From contig JAJTUP010000006.1 of NCBI GenBank assembly GCA_021399435.1, forward strand, positions 558,001 through 622,000: DNA of 64,000 nt, in the 5' to 3' direction. The notes beneath the pieces were generated by a model. It saw only the letters and a program-made list of their open reading frames with translations, searched no databases and was not told the origin of the DNA. A program made the position numbers and the translations under genes. The stretch comes from Diaporthe sp. PMI_573. Lineage: Eukaryota; Ascomycota; Sordariomycetes; Diaporthales; Diaporthaceae. Of this stretch, positions 1 through 9,900 are shown in pieces. Numbering within the stretch: position 1 is the first letter of the stretch; each line of letters starts with the position of its first letter.

Positions 1-198
1 ACCGCGGCTTCCTCGTTGGAAAGATTAATTGGCATGAATTTGTCGTTTATTGGCGTCAATGACGAGTATTTGAAATGCGAAGATTCTCGACCAGAAGGGC
101 CTTCTTCTTCTCCTCCCACTTTCGGCATCCCGAATTCATTTATCGACAACTCTATTCATTCATCAACAAGAGCATCACATTGCCTCCGCTCAAAGAAG
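1..198. other. Left edge and 5' flank of first gene
   Basis: The reading frame of the first gene is open from position 16, but only from a TTG and an early ATG at 34 that would add a segment of different composition. I see no upstream exon or clear promoter motif. This part is treated as leader sequence of the gene starting at 199. Confidence 0.4.
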
Positions 199-1161
199 AT
201 GGAACAAGAACCCCCCATGGAAGGCTCGCTTCAGCCAGCCCCGTCTCATTCAGGCATGCCCCAGCCAGACTGGTCCCAGGAAACCTCACCTGAATCAATC
301 TCGCCTCGCTCAGGCGTGCAACCGTTAAGCAACAATCAGTCAGGCTTGCCTCAAACGGGCCCATCTCAGTCAGGTTCATCCAATCCAGATCAAACCAATT
401 CGGATCAATCAGGCTCGGGCGCCCTCGAGCGACGCTCCCCCAGGCCAAGGCGCCGGAACACCCCCCAGTATGGAATATATATCCAAAATATTCCATACAA
501 AACAGACCGGCGTAATCGGGAGCGACTCGTTCGACCAGGCATAGAATATGTCTTTCCAACTGGACACATTCGGAGAGAGGACCTTAACAATGAATTGACC
601 TATTACATGCCGGTTCAGATGGAACCGGATCTGGAACGCAATGTTTGGATGTCCAGATACCCGATCAACTTCACGAGCCCGCATGGGCTGGTCACACCAA
701 TCGGGCAGCCGCCAGCTCAGCACATTCTGTTTTGGTGGCCAGAACGCGAGCCAAGACGAGTGATGCCTCACTTGATCTGCACTTCACGAGACCAGGCTTT
801 TGCAAACCAAGCTCTTCCAACCTTCGATCCCCAAGACCATGCCATTCCTCAGGTGCCTTTTCAAGCCCACCACCTTCCCCAGCAATCTCTTCCAGCCCAC
901 CTTCTTCCCCAGCAATCTCTTCCATCCCACCCTGTTCCCGGGCAGGGTTTCGACGTTCAGGCTCCCGCTTTCGAGCCTCATCTCGGTCAGAATCAGCTTG
1001 CGCCAGGCTCAGATCACACTCATGATATCGGAGAGCTGGCCCTCACCGGCTTCATCCCCAGCTTGACGCAAGACGAAGTGCTTGATCCAAACTCTTTTGG
1101 CATGGCAAACAATGAGCTGATTCCAGGCGGAGTGCCTTCGTCGGATTGGTCGGAGTTGTAG
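199..1161 (+). CDS. Low-complexity hypothetical protein
   Basis: Not recognised. Single-exon reading frame of about 320 codons from the ATG at 199; an in-frame ATG at 34 would lengthen it. Three zones are visible. Residues 1-80 are Ser/Gly/Gln/Pro-rich with recurring Ser-Gly dipeptides followed by short Pro/Gln spacers. Residues 85-200 are the only part with folded-protein composition, rich in Tyr, Trp, Arg and hydrophobics, including QHILFWWPEREPRR. Residues 210-320 are Gln/Pro/Leu-rich, with tandem copies of a unit reading LPQQSLPAH. No signal peptide, membrane segment or catalytic motif is evident. The Q/P-rich tail and acidic C-terminus could suit a nuclear or regulatory protein, but that is only inference. 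Confidence 0.55.
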   Translation: MEQEPPMEGSLQPAPSHSGMPQPDWSQETSPESISPRSGVQPLSNNQSGLPQTGPSQSGSSNPDQTNSDQSGSGALERRSPRPRRRNTPQYGIYIQNIPYKTDRRNRERLVRPGIEYVFPTGHIRREDLNNELTYYMPVQMEPDLERNVWMSRYPINFTSPHGLVTPIGQPPAQHILFWWPEREPRRVMPHLICTSRDQAFANQALPTFDPQDHAIPQVPFQAHHLPQQSLPAHLLPQQSLPSHPVPGQGFDVQAPAFEPHLGQNQLAPGSDHTHDIGELALTGFIPSLTQDEVLDPNSFGMANNELIPGGVPSSDWSEL

Positions 1162-2001
1162 CTGTGAGATCAGTTATGGGTTTGGGTGGAATTCGGGGGT
1201 GCTTTCGAGGTAAGAGACTCGCCTTTCCCCTGTGATATTGAGGATCAAGATCTCTGATGGTCAAGTCTGAGAAGTTCAGGTCAGTGTGCGCTTGCGATTT
1301 ATGAATGGGTGCTGCGCTAGTTGCCATTATGACCACAGCCTGTGTTTGCATGAATTTCCTCTTGTGACAAGTCCACAGCCACTGGCTGCCGGGTGGTTCC
1401 AGGCACAGTTCGCTGCGAGTTTTCAATGTTGCTTTGTGGGTCGGGCGGATGGGAGGGGTTTGTTACCCCCAAGTTGGACAGTACTAGTAGGTCAGCAGCG
1501 GCAGCGAGTTTCCGAGAGCGGAAAGTAAGAGTTTGGAGATTCCACATTTGATAAAAGACAGCAGTAGTAGTCATGAATACAAATGATACTTGCTGCTCAC
1601 AACGGTGCCACCATCAGCTCAACATGTGACAGTAATTTCCCATTGGATAGCATCCAGCAACTACCTCGATGTGAAGATAGGACGAGTAAGATCTCTCATA
1701 ATGATGACAAAAGGACTCGAGATCAGTGAGCCGGTGCACTCGTCAGGCGTCCAAAAATGGATTGCTGGCCGTGTACTTCGAACATGCAGTAGGGATGCCC
1801 AGACCTGACCGACTTTCCAATCCATACCACTGGCAGGAATAACATGGATGATTACAAATTATTCACGTACTCGATGAGGATTGTGAACCTGTGGTCTGGC
1901 GTACAGGTGGTGAAACTCTCACTGCGGCTTACAAATTGCGAGAGGGGAACACTTGAAGCAGCACGCAATTTACACCATCATCTAGATCTCGAATTTCCAG
2001 C
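1162..2001. other. Intergenic region, nothing recognised
   Basis: About 840 bp between the hypothetical gene and the dehydrogenase promoter. Only short overlapping reading frames on both strands, none with a family motif. No RNA gene seen. Confidence 0.5.
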
Positions 2002-2008
2002 TATATAA
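2002..2008 (+). promoter_or_regulatory. Candidate TATA box of the dehydrogenase gene
   Basis: TATATAA lies about 120 bp upstream of the ATG at 2130 in a locally AT-rich stretch. The spacing suits a fungal TATA-type core promoter with a leader of some 80-90 nt. Motif and position only. Confidence 0.4.
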
Positions 2009-2129
2009 TAACTGTAAACCGTGCCCTCCCTTGTTCAAAAAGATCAGACCTTATTTTAGACTCCGGCCAGAAACCTCAATAGGCCGATTGCTACAAAATC
2101 TTTGGTCTCTCTTTCACTCTGCCCCCCAA

Positions 2130-3473
2130 ATGGCCATGAGCATGGGTACTAGTAACATAATGGCCATCGAAACGTCCCAAGCGTATCGCATCCACCTTCA
2201 CGAGCGAGGACCAACCTCAGCTGAAGGAATCAAACGCAACCTCAAATTGGAGGAGGTGTCGATGCCCCAACCAGCGACCGGTCAGGTACTGGTGCGAATG
2301 AAAGCCGCTGCATTGAACTGTGGGTGAATCCCGTAGCAAACCACACGGTCCACGACCTTCCAAGTCTGTACCATCGGCCTTCTCTAACCTTCACTCACGG
2401 GAACAGACCGAGACCTCCTCGTAGCCACAGATGACGAGCGTTATAAGGACCGCACTATCGCCCCCCTAGTGCCGCTAGTCGACGGCGCAGGCATAATCGA
2501 GAGCGTGAACGTGAAGCCGGGCTCCCCGTCGAGGTGGAAGCCCGGCGACCGCGTGACATTCGCGGCGGGGAGCTCGTGGAAATCCGCCGAGCCGGGGACG
2601 GACGGCGAGCTGGACGGCACGAAGATGCTGGGCGCCGGGGACATCGACGGGGTCCTGCAGCAGTACGTCGTCGCTGACGAGGACGCCATCGTACCCGCAC
2701 CCGAGGGACTCGGCTTCGAGGAGGCTGCTGCCCTCGGTGGTGCGTACGCTAGTGCCTGGAATGCCTTGTTTGGGTGGTATGTTCCGTTGAAGGCGGGTGA
2801 TGTGGTCGTTACCCAGGGCACTGGGGGTGTGAGCACTGCGGTCCTGCAGGTGAGTTCTCTGGCACAAACCATACATCACAGTGGGACTGGCAAAAAATGA
2901 TTGAGTTGATGCACATAGTTGGCTGCAGCCGTGGGTGCTAAAGTGATCGCGCTGTCTTCCTCCCCGGAGAAGCTCGAGGTTGCAAAGCAGCTCGGCGCGG
3001 CCCACGGCCTCGATTCCAACGACCCGGAGTGGGACGTCAAAGTACGTGAGCTCACCGGTGGGCGCGGCGCAGATCACGTCGTGGATGTGGTGGGCGCGTC
3101 GACCATCCTCCGATCCCTCCGCGCAACCAGGAAGGGCGGGCTCGTTACAGCCGTCGGTTTCCTGGGCGGCTCAGAGAATCATGATGATCTGATACCTGAA
3201 ATAGTATTCGGTGCTAAGACTGGTATGTGTTCCCAGATGCTGAGTTCGTGCCAGGTTATGTGTGCTACCTACGAAAATGCTGACCCTTGAAATCAAGTCC
3301 GAGGCATTGTCTACGCAAGCATCCCTATGCTTGAGAATATGAGTGCCTTTGTGCATAGACACGGCATCAAGCCGGTATTGGGGCATGTTTTCGAATGGAA
3401 TGAGGCTAGTGAAGCATATGCGGCCCTCCTGAATCTCAGTACGGCCGGGAAAATCGTCATCAGAATTCCCTGA
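2130..3473 (+). CDS. MDR-family alcohol dehydrogenase / quinone oxidoreductase-like protein
   Basis: NAD(P)H-dependent medium-chain dehydrogenase/reductase. Four exons fit by signals and phase: 2130-2319, 2407-2849, 2919-3222, 3298-3473, giving about 370 residues, the usual length. Visible elements: an N-terminal GroES-like fold with the segment ALNYRDLLVATDD created by the first splice; the PLVDGAGIIESVN strand; the Rossmann entry VTQGTGGVSTAVLQ (exon 2/3 junction) followed by GAKVIALSSS; and the typical ending TAGKIVIRIP. The N-Y-R-D-L motif replaces the Cys-containing motif of zinc alcohol dehydrogenases, so catalytic zinc is probably absent and a quinone/enone-reductase-type activity is more likely than classical ADH. 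It resembles the fungal 'zinc-type alcohol dehydrogenase-like' group in name only. Cytosolic; substrate unknown. Confidence 0.85.
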
Positions 3474-4039
3474 GAACAGATGGTCTACTCATGCATTTCC
3501 TTTGGCGGGCTTCTAATTGACTATTGGTCTATTTACCAAGGAGCAAAGGTGCAGGTTGTTTGGGCGCTGAAGTAGCCTGCATCCCTCCCCCTCCCATAGA
3601 TACAATTTGCTTGAATGAAGTCATATCGACTGATTCAGTGGATTCAAGTCTTCCGAACATGTTGGCATCTTGTTGGAGGCATGCCATTTCGAAAATGAGC
3701 TTTTCACTGGGCAATTGCGATATGTGTGTTCCCTTGGCATCATTCCAACAAGGCCCCCAAACCATATATTGTGACCATATTTACCTGCATGTTGGCTTGC
3801 AAGACTCAAGGCAGCATCCTCACAGTATATCTAGTTAAATAAGATTTGCTGCTACAAAACAATACTTCAGCAAACGACGTCATCCGGCATGGCGTTCTGG
3901 AGAAGTACACCTCTTATCGTCGATCGAATATCGTCAACTACCTACCCATAAGTTCCCCGGTTGTAGCTTCCCGTCGACCAACCTCGTCGATTGAGTCACT
4001 GACCTCTGGCAGACGGAATCTGAACTCGTTCTCACTCAG
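3474..4039. other. Intergenic region, nothing recognised
   Basis: About 570 bp between the dehydrogenase stop and the first duplicated promoter block. Only short unsupported frames. Confidence 0.5.
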
Positions 4040-4060
4040 CATTCTCGCAAATATTTAAAG
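4040..4060 (+). promoter_or_regulatory. Core promoter block, copy 1 (TATTTAAA box)
   Basis: CATTCTCGCAAATATTTAAA followed by G. It matches the block at 4653-4673 at 20 of 21 positions and lies about 145 bp before its gene's ATG, almost the same distance as the second copy. It contains a TATA-like TATTTAAA. The duplication of promoter together with gene argues for shared control. Confidence 0.65.
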
Positions 4061-4201
4061 GCGGAAATATGAACCCAGTCCATTCTCCGTTTCTTCTCTG
4101 GATTCATCCACCATCCGCACTCGCAAGATCCACAATTAAGAGACACAGCAACTTTTGAACACTCAGATAACAAACCTATTCCATCCCTTCAAAGCGCCAA
4201 G

Positions 4202-4467
4202 ATGCAGTTCTCTATCAATACCGTTCTGGCTATCGCCACCGGCATGGCCAATCTTGCCTCTGCTGCCCCTGCTGAGGCCGCAGAAGGCTACCGCTGCTGT
4301 GCCTTTGACACCTGCACCGTTTGTGCCGACTATGGCGGACCAGTTCATAGCTGCGATTTCTGTGATCAGGTAGGGTTACCCATCCACAGGCTTTGATGAA
4401 AATCGGCGTTGTAGAAATTGACTTGGGCCCCTTTTAGGCACCCTATGGATATTGTTGCCGTGTCTGA
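4202..4467 (+). CDS. Small secreted 8-cysteine protein, tandem copy 1
   Basis: Predicted 65-residue secreted protein. Exon 1 is 4202-4369; a phase-0 intron (GTAGGG...TTTTAG) precedes exon 2 at 4438-4467, which encodes only nine residues ending in a Cys-Cys pair. Residues 1-21 form a signal peptide: MQFS start, hydrophobic core, ASAAPA cleavage region. The mature part has cysteines spaced CC-x4-C-x2-C-x9-C-x2-C-x7-CC, enough for four disulfides. A paralogue with the same layout lies 615 bp downstream (start to start) on the same strand. Function unknown: an effector, antimicrobial or signalling peptide are all possible. Without the intron the frame runs on without the last two cysteines, so the restored Cys-Cys end strongly supports the splice. 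Confidence 0.8.
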
Positions 4468-4652
4468 GCACTGAACGACAAGGTCCAGTCCCCCTCCCTG
4501 CACTTTCATCATAGGGGATTGGTTGAGCTTCTTGGAGTACAGCAGGAGGAACCCAGATAGCGAGAGCTGCTCTTGCAATGTCACTCATACCTATATCACC
4601 CTGTTGATTCACCAACTTGTAGCCAGCAGATTCTGTTGTGTTATTCACCAAG
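4468..4652. other. Spacer between the duplicated small secreted genes
   Basis: About 185 bp that must hold the copy-1 terminator and any upstream control sites of copy 2. Nothing distinct recognised. Confidence 0.5.
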
Positions 4653-4673
4653 CATTCTCGCAAGTATTTAAAG
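4653..4673 (+). promoter_or_regulatory. Core promoter block, copy 2 (TATTTAAA box)
   Basis: CATTCTCGCAAGTATTTAAA followed by G, differing from the copy-1 block by one base (A to G just before the TATTTAAA core). It sits about 145 bp before the ATG at 4817. Confidence 0.65.
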
Positions 4674-4816
4674 TCAGAAATATAAGAACTGATCAGTCCT
4701 TTCCTCCTCAGACCTCATCCATCACCACCATCCACAAGACTCACAAACAACCGACTCAACACCACAACAAATACTCAACCAGGCTCTCGACTACATCGTC
4801 CTAACTAAACAACACA

Positions 4817-5141
4817 ATGCAGTTTTCCGTCAAGACCATCCTGACTGTCGCCATCGGCATGGCCACCCTTGCTTCTGCTGCCCCTGCTGAGGGCTTGGCC
4901 ACCTTTGATTCGGCTGGTCCCTCTGCTGAGGTCTCTGCCCTCAATGATGACTCTGCCCTTCGATTCCGCTGCTGCGCCTTCAAGGGCTGCTCGGTCTGTG
5001 CCGACTACGGCCCCATTGATAGCTGCAGCCCCTGCGGAGGAGTGAGTTCCACACCCAACGTGCCCGTTTGAAAATCAAGTCAGAGAAACTAATACTGATC
5101 ACTCTTCAAACAAGGTCTACCACTGGTGCTGCGCCAGGTAG
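4817..5141 (+). CDS. Small secreted 8-cysteine protein, tandem copy 2
   Basis: Predicted 83-residue secreted protein, paralogue of the neighbour. Exon 1 is 4817-5041; a phase-0 intron (GTGAGT...AACAAG) leads to exon 2 at 5115-5141, which codes for eight residues including the terminal Cys-Cys pair. The signal peptide is nearly the same (MQFS start, LASAAPAEG). It is followed by about 22 extra Ser/Ala/Asp-rich residues that copy 1 lacks, then the Cys core CC-x4-C-x2-C-x8-C-x2-C-x6-CC. The segment C-A-D-Y-G in the middle is shared. Intron phase and place are identical, so the pair arose by gene duplication. The extra N-terminal segment may be a propeptide, but no dibasic Kex2 site is present, so that is inference. 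Confidence 0.82.
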
Positions 5142-6969
5142 GCACTCGACAAGATCAAACACCCTTTTCGATCATGCCTCCATCGACATGGAATGCGACG
5201 TGACTTTTTTGAGGAGTCAAGCCGGAGGGACCCAGGCAATTGGAGCTGTCCTCGCACTATCACAAGGTTATGCTTGGTAGATGGACCGGGAGACGGCACG
5301 ATACAGATGACAGAGAATAAATGTTAAGGTTCTCTGCATGTATGATATTTTATGTTGTGACCTTGTGACCTCTATTTGCATTGCAGTAGTACCACAGCCG
5401 CAAGGTTCAGAAGCCCACAATCATACGTCGATTCACCGATTGCTCGGATGCTGCAACACAAATATCAGTGAATTAGATCAGGAATCCGGCTGTGACATGG
5501 CAGACAGGATAGGCAATGTAAGGTGTAGGAGAACGTCCTTTGACTGCATCCAGTCAAAACATACTCATGGGCCTGGCGACTGCTACACCTTAATAAACTG
5601 GTTGCTGATGAGGCATTGGAGTTGTATTTATGCAAATCCAGATGGGTAAGGTATCCTCTGGCACGCGCGTCTTATGTCAGCAGCTACAGTGCCATGGCGT
5701 GAGGCTTCAAGGTTGCATTGCAGCCATGGGATGATTAAGCGATGAAGTCAAGGACTAGTGTACAGAGTTTCCTCTTGTCATTCGACGTTGTGCAGTGCTC
5801 GTATGATCTCAGCAGACTGGCCTTCATAGCACCCTGTCCTATTGCTTCATAGCCATGCCTGCAAATACAAAATATATTGAATGGCATCGTGGAAAAGTCA
5901 AAGAAGCCACTCAGACTCTCGTAACGTCTTGGGCTGGAGCTCAAGAGAAGTGTATGATCAAGCACAATCAGCCCATCCTTGCAGTTCAGATGACGGAAAA
6001 TCAGGGTTCATCCAATGATGACACGGAGGTAGATGGGCATCAGACAATTGCAAAGGTAAGGCGACGTGCTAAAGCCGAATCCATCCCAAGGGATCTTTCT
6101 GCTCCCATGTCATTGGGCGTAGAACCTGCCACCTGATGTTGATCATCATCGCTGATGTGCATTACGAGTTCTCGAAGCAGTCTGGCAGGACTCGATGGCC
6201 CTCTGCATGTCTGGGCTGCTGGTTTCAGACCAGCAGTTGTCTCAATTTGTCGCAGGGGACAAATGGGTGTAAGGCTCCATTCAGCATGCTGCACAAGCCA
6301 GTAGACGAGCCATGGGCCGCTTCGAGGGCGGGCGTTACTCCAGAAGCTGCTGCTAGCGCCGCGCCATGGGAACCCCACTGCCCTGTGACATCGGCAAGGG
6401 GACCCCTGTCCCCAAGGACTGGGCTTGGTTGGGACTGCAGGCCTGCGGCTTGCACCGCTTGTGGGCTGCTGGGCTGGCACCACGACCAAGACAACAGACC
6501 GGGGCAGCTTTTTCCCCGACTCGTCATCCTAATCTTTTCCAACGACCTCATGTTGATTGATTACCGTCGCACAACACTACCAAGGTCCCGGTGCCACGCC
6601 ACCACTTGTGCTCCCAACAGAGTCCTTCCTCGGACGGCGTCTCCCAGGTTCAACACCAGCTACGCACAAGACTCTGGGCAGGCGGATACCTGGGCAGATA
6701 CGCGGACAGGATAGAAGGCTCTCCTCACATCTCCTCCCAGAGCCCATTTCCAGCGCACCTGCCCGAAGCAATGGTCTTGCAATACCGAACAGCTCCTTTA
6801 CAACAACAAGTCTGCCGCATCTGCACCTCACCTTGACAGCTCGCCGGCCCTCATCCGGGCCCCAGGGCTTAGGCCTGCCGTTGCTGCTCTGGCCTCGACC
6901 TCAGCCAAGCCATTCCTCCCATCTCGACGCCCAACCCACACACCGAGGCAGTAAACTCGAGACGCCGAC
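5142..6969. other. Intergenic region with leader of the large acidic protein gene
   Basis: About 1.8 kb. A 93-codon frame at 5855-6136 has no recognisable motif and I do not call it. The last 400 bp are C/T-rich, as expected for a fungal leader or promoter. No third copy of the small secreted gene was found. Confidence 0.45.
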
Positions 6970-9900
6970 ATGCTGTCCCATTTCAGAATCCACCGACGCG
7001 GCCCGTCCAACCCTTCCTCGCCTCTGCCCGATCAATTGAGTCCTCTCGATCATGCCGAGCATGCCCCCTCGGCCCACGACATCTCGAACCGTCCAGACTT
7101 ACTGAACAGGCCCACAAATGCCGCCAGCACCCCTCCCGTTCATCCCACCGGCCCTCGAACAGACCCCGACCCTACGCCTGACAGGAAGCCTTCAGAGCAG
7201 TCCTTGAAGGAATCCTCCTCATCCCCATCTGTCAAATCGCCACAGAGTACCGGCGATTCCGGCTTCATGGGTGGGCTCGCCCTCGAAAATTACCGCCGCG
7301 CCTTCGCGGCGAAGCGGGAAGACTCGTCTGCAACTGTCCGTCAGGCACCAGCTGCCCAGCAAAACCCACGATCGAAGCCTCTCCCACCGCCCATAAATAC
7401 CAACTTGCCTTCCGCCCACCCGCCTCCCGTCCCTATCAAGGAGCTGAGATCCCGCTCGTCTTTCGTCGCCCCGACCGATTTGCAGAATAATGCCGGCGCA
7501 ACGGGCAAGAGGCCCTCCGGCACCCGGCTCACCTCCGAGCCTGCCGCTATCGCCTCATCGCAGTCTGTTGCAGAATCGCAAAAGGGCAAGAAGGGTCTTC
7601 CCTTTCTCAAGAACCCCATGTCCGGTCTTTTGATGCGCCGCAAAGCTTCACAGAACGCCCCCGACCTTCGCCCGCTGCCGCTGCCCCAGAAACCTGCCGA
7701 GGCAATCTATGACCCTCGCATAAGAGGCACGAGAGTTCACGACTTTAGTGCTCCGAGACAGCGCGTCGTTCCTACCAGGAAACCTACTGTGCCGGGGGCT
7801 GAGGTCTGGAGCGGCCCCCAGGGCTCGTCGTCCAGCTGTCCTGTCTATGACCATGTAACACGCAGCCCGACTGGTCGGAGTAGCAGCGCCGTGTCTGAGA
7901 AGACTCAGCCTGGGACATCAGATACTGAATCGCAGAGACCGCATGAGCTTTCGAAAGAGTCATCCAGGAAGTCGGCAGCCGATGTCAAACGTATCTCGTT
8001 GGACGACAAACCGCTCCCAGAGGAGCCTGAGCCTTCAGGGCAGAATGTTGAAGCCCAACGCTCAGCGTCCCAAAGATCAGGGCCCAGCGCCACAACTAAC
8101 ACCGAGTCTATGAGCAAGGCGAATCCTTCGACCAGGACGAATAAATCGCGGCACATTTCACTATCCGAAGGCTCTATCAAGGATGGAGTTGCGCTTGCTT
8201 TACCAAAACATATGAAGAGCACATCGTCGCGATTCAGTTTCGATATGATGGGTGCGGCGAGAGCGGAAAAGGCACTGGAAGAGCGGCACAGGCAGAAGGA
8301 ACTAGAGAGGAAAGCAAATAATCCAACCATCAGGGATTCGAGATTCGACGACTTCGACGAGGACTCGTTCGATTACGATGCAGCTATGGCCGAGGACGGG
8401 TTCGAGGAGGATATTCCCATGGTTGGCGATGACGACTTCCTTGACGACGACGCATTCTTCGAGGAGGATGTCCCGGTGGTTGGTGACGATATGTTGGAAG
8501 AGGCTGGGGACGACCCCGACAATGATCAAGAGAACTTTGCCGGCTTCGTATTCCAGAGGTCAAACCCACAGTCGTCGCTGGCAAGTCCTGCCACGGGAAC
8601 ACTGCTTGCCACCCCACGAGATGCAACAGGCAAGGCTATCGGGTATGCCATGACGATGGATACAACACCAGAGATACAATCTGCGACGTCCCCTCTGGCA
8701 AATAGCCAAACTCCTATCAATCAAGAAGACTCACCTGATGCCGCCGACATCGGCATCCAAGGGTCCGAAGCCCCTCGAAAAACTGCATACGATCCCACAG
8801 TCTTTCAAGAAAGACGACATCAACCGATTGACGATGGAGGCCTCGGGGGCACGTCGGACAAAGAGCTGTATTTCGACGAAGGCTTGCTGGAAGAGCTGAG
8901 GATGGAAGCGGACGAGATACAAGAATCCACCTTTGATGAGTCTCTTTTTGACGTTGACGACACGGATCAATATGGCCGCCCGATACCAGGCGCCTTCGCC
9001 CAAGCTCAGGCCACAAGAGCGGTCCAGGAGCAGGAAGTTAAGAAGCGCGAATCCGACATCGCCTCAGCATCCGGGTTGTCTGGCTCGACAGCCCACACTT
9101 CGGTCAGCCTGGGCCTGCAGCCGATGCCGTCAATGACGGAGAAGGGGAGAGAGCTGTCCTCTCAGAACGACGCTGCTCCTGTCACTTCTCCATCCGAGAT
9201 CCCCACCGAAGGCAAGGTTGCCGCTTACCAGGCTGCTCTGGCCGAAGCTGCTCACAAAGCTGCCGCGTCTGGTTGGAAGTTCAAGTGGGAAGATCAGCTA
9301 GCGTCGCCTCCATCTCTGTCCCCATCTCCACCTCTGCCACAGCCTCCGCCACCGGCTAACCCAGCCGACCCGGATGTCACCATCACATCACCTACGACAG
9401 GTTCACAGCCAAGCAGCGGTGGGCAGATAATCGACAACGGTACCCACGGCGGGTACGACGAATACGCTGACTATGATGATGGCTTCGGGGGAGGGTTTGA
9501 CGACAACTTTGACGACGAGTTCGAGTTTGACGACGACTTCATTGCAGAAGCGAACGCAGAAGCACTGGCCTACGACTCGGATGGGTTTTATGGGCAGGAA
9601 TTCGGGTTTTATTCTGCGCCCATCCCACAGGGTCCTGCAGGTTCGAAACCCGGCGGCTCATCACTAACCACCGACAACGTCTACGGTGGATACTTCGGCC
9701 CATCCGGCGTCGGCCGTACCAAAAGCGGCCGTGTGGTAAGCCGCGAGCCAAACCTGACTCCAATCACAGAGCGGTCAGAATACTCCAATCGCAACTCGAT
9801 CATGAGTCTCGGCCTCCCAATGGGAACCTCGGAAGGACGGAATTCCCTCCAGAGCCCCGGCCTGGCACAGCTGGCTATGATGACCGACGATGGCAAGATG

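Noticed and set aside
2441..3077. Minus-strand frames over the dehydrogenase
   Set aside because: Antisense shadows of high-GC codons in a gene with a complete family signature.
5855..6136. 93-codon frame downstream of the secreted pair
   Set aside because: No motif or start-context support; composition not distinctive.
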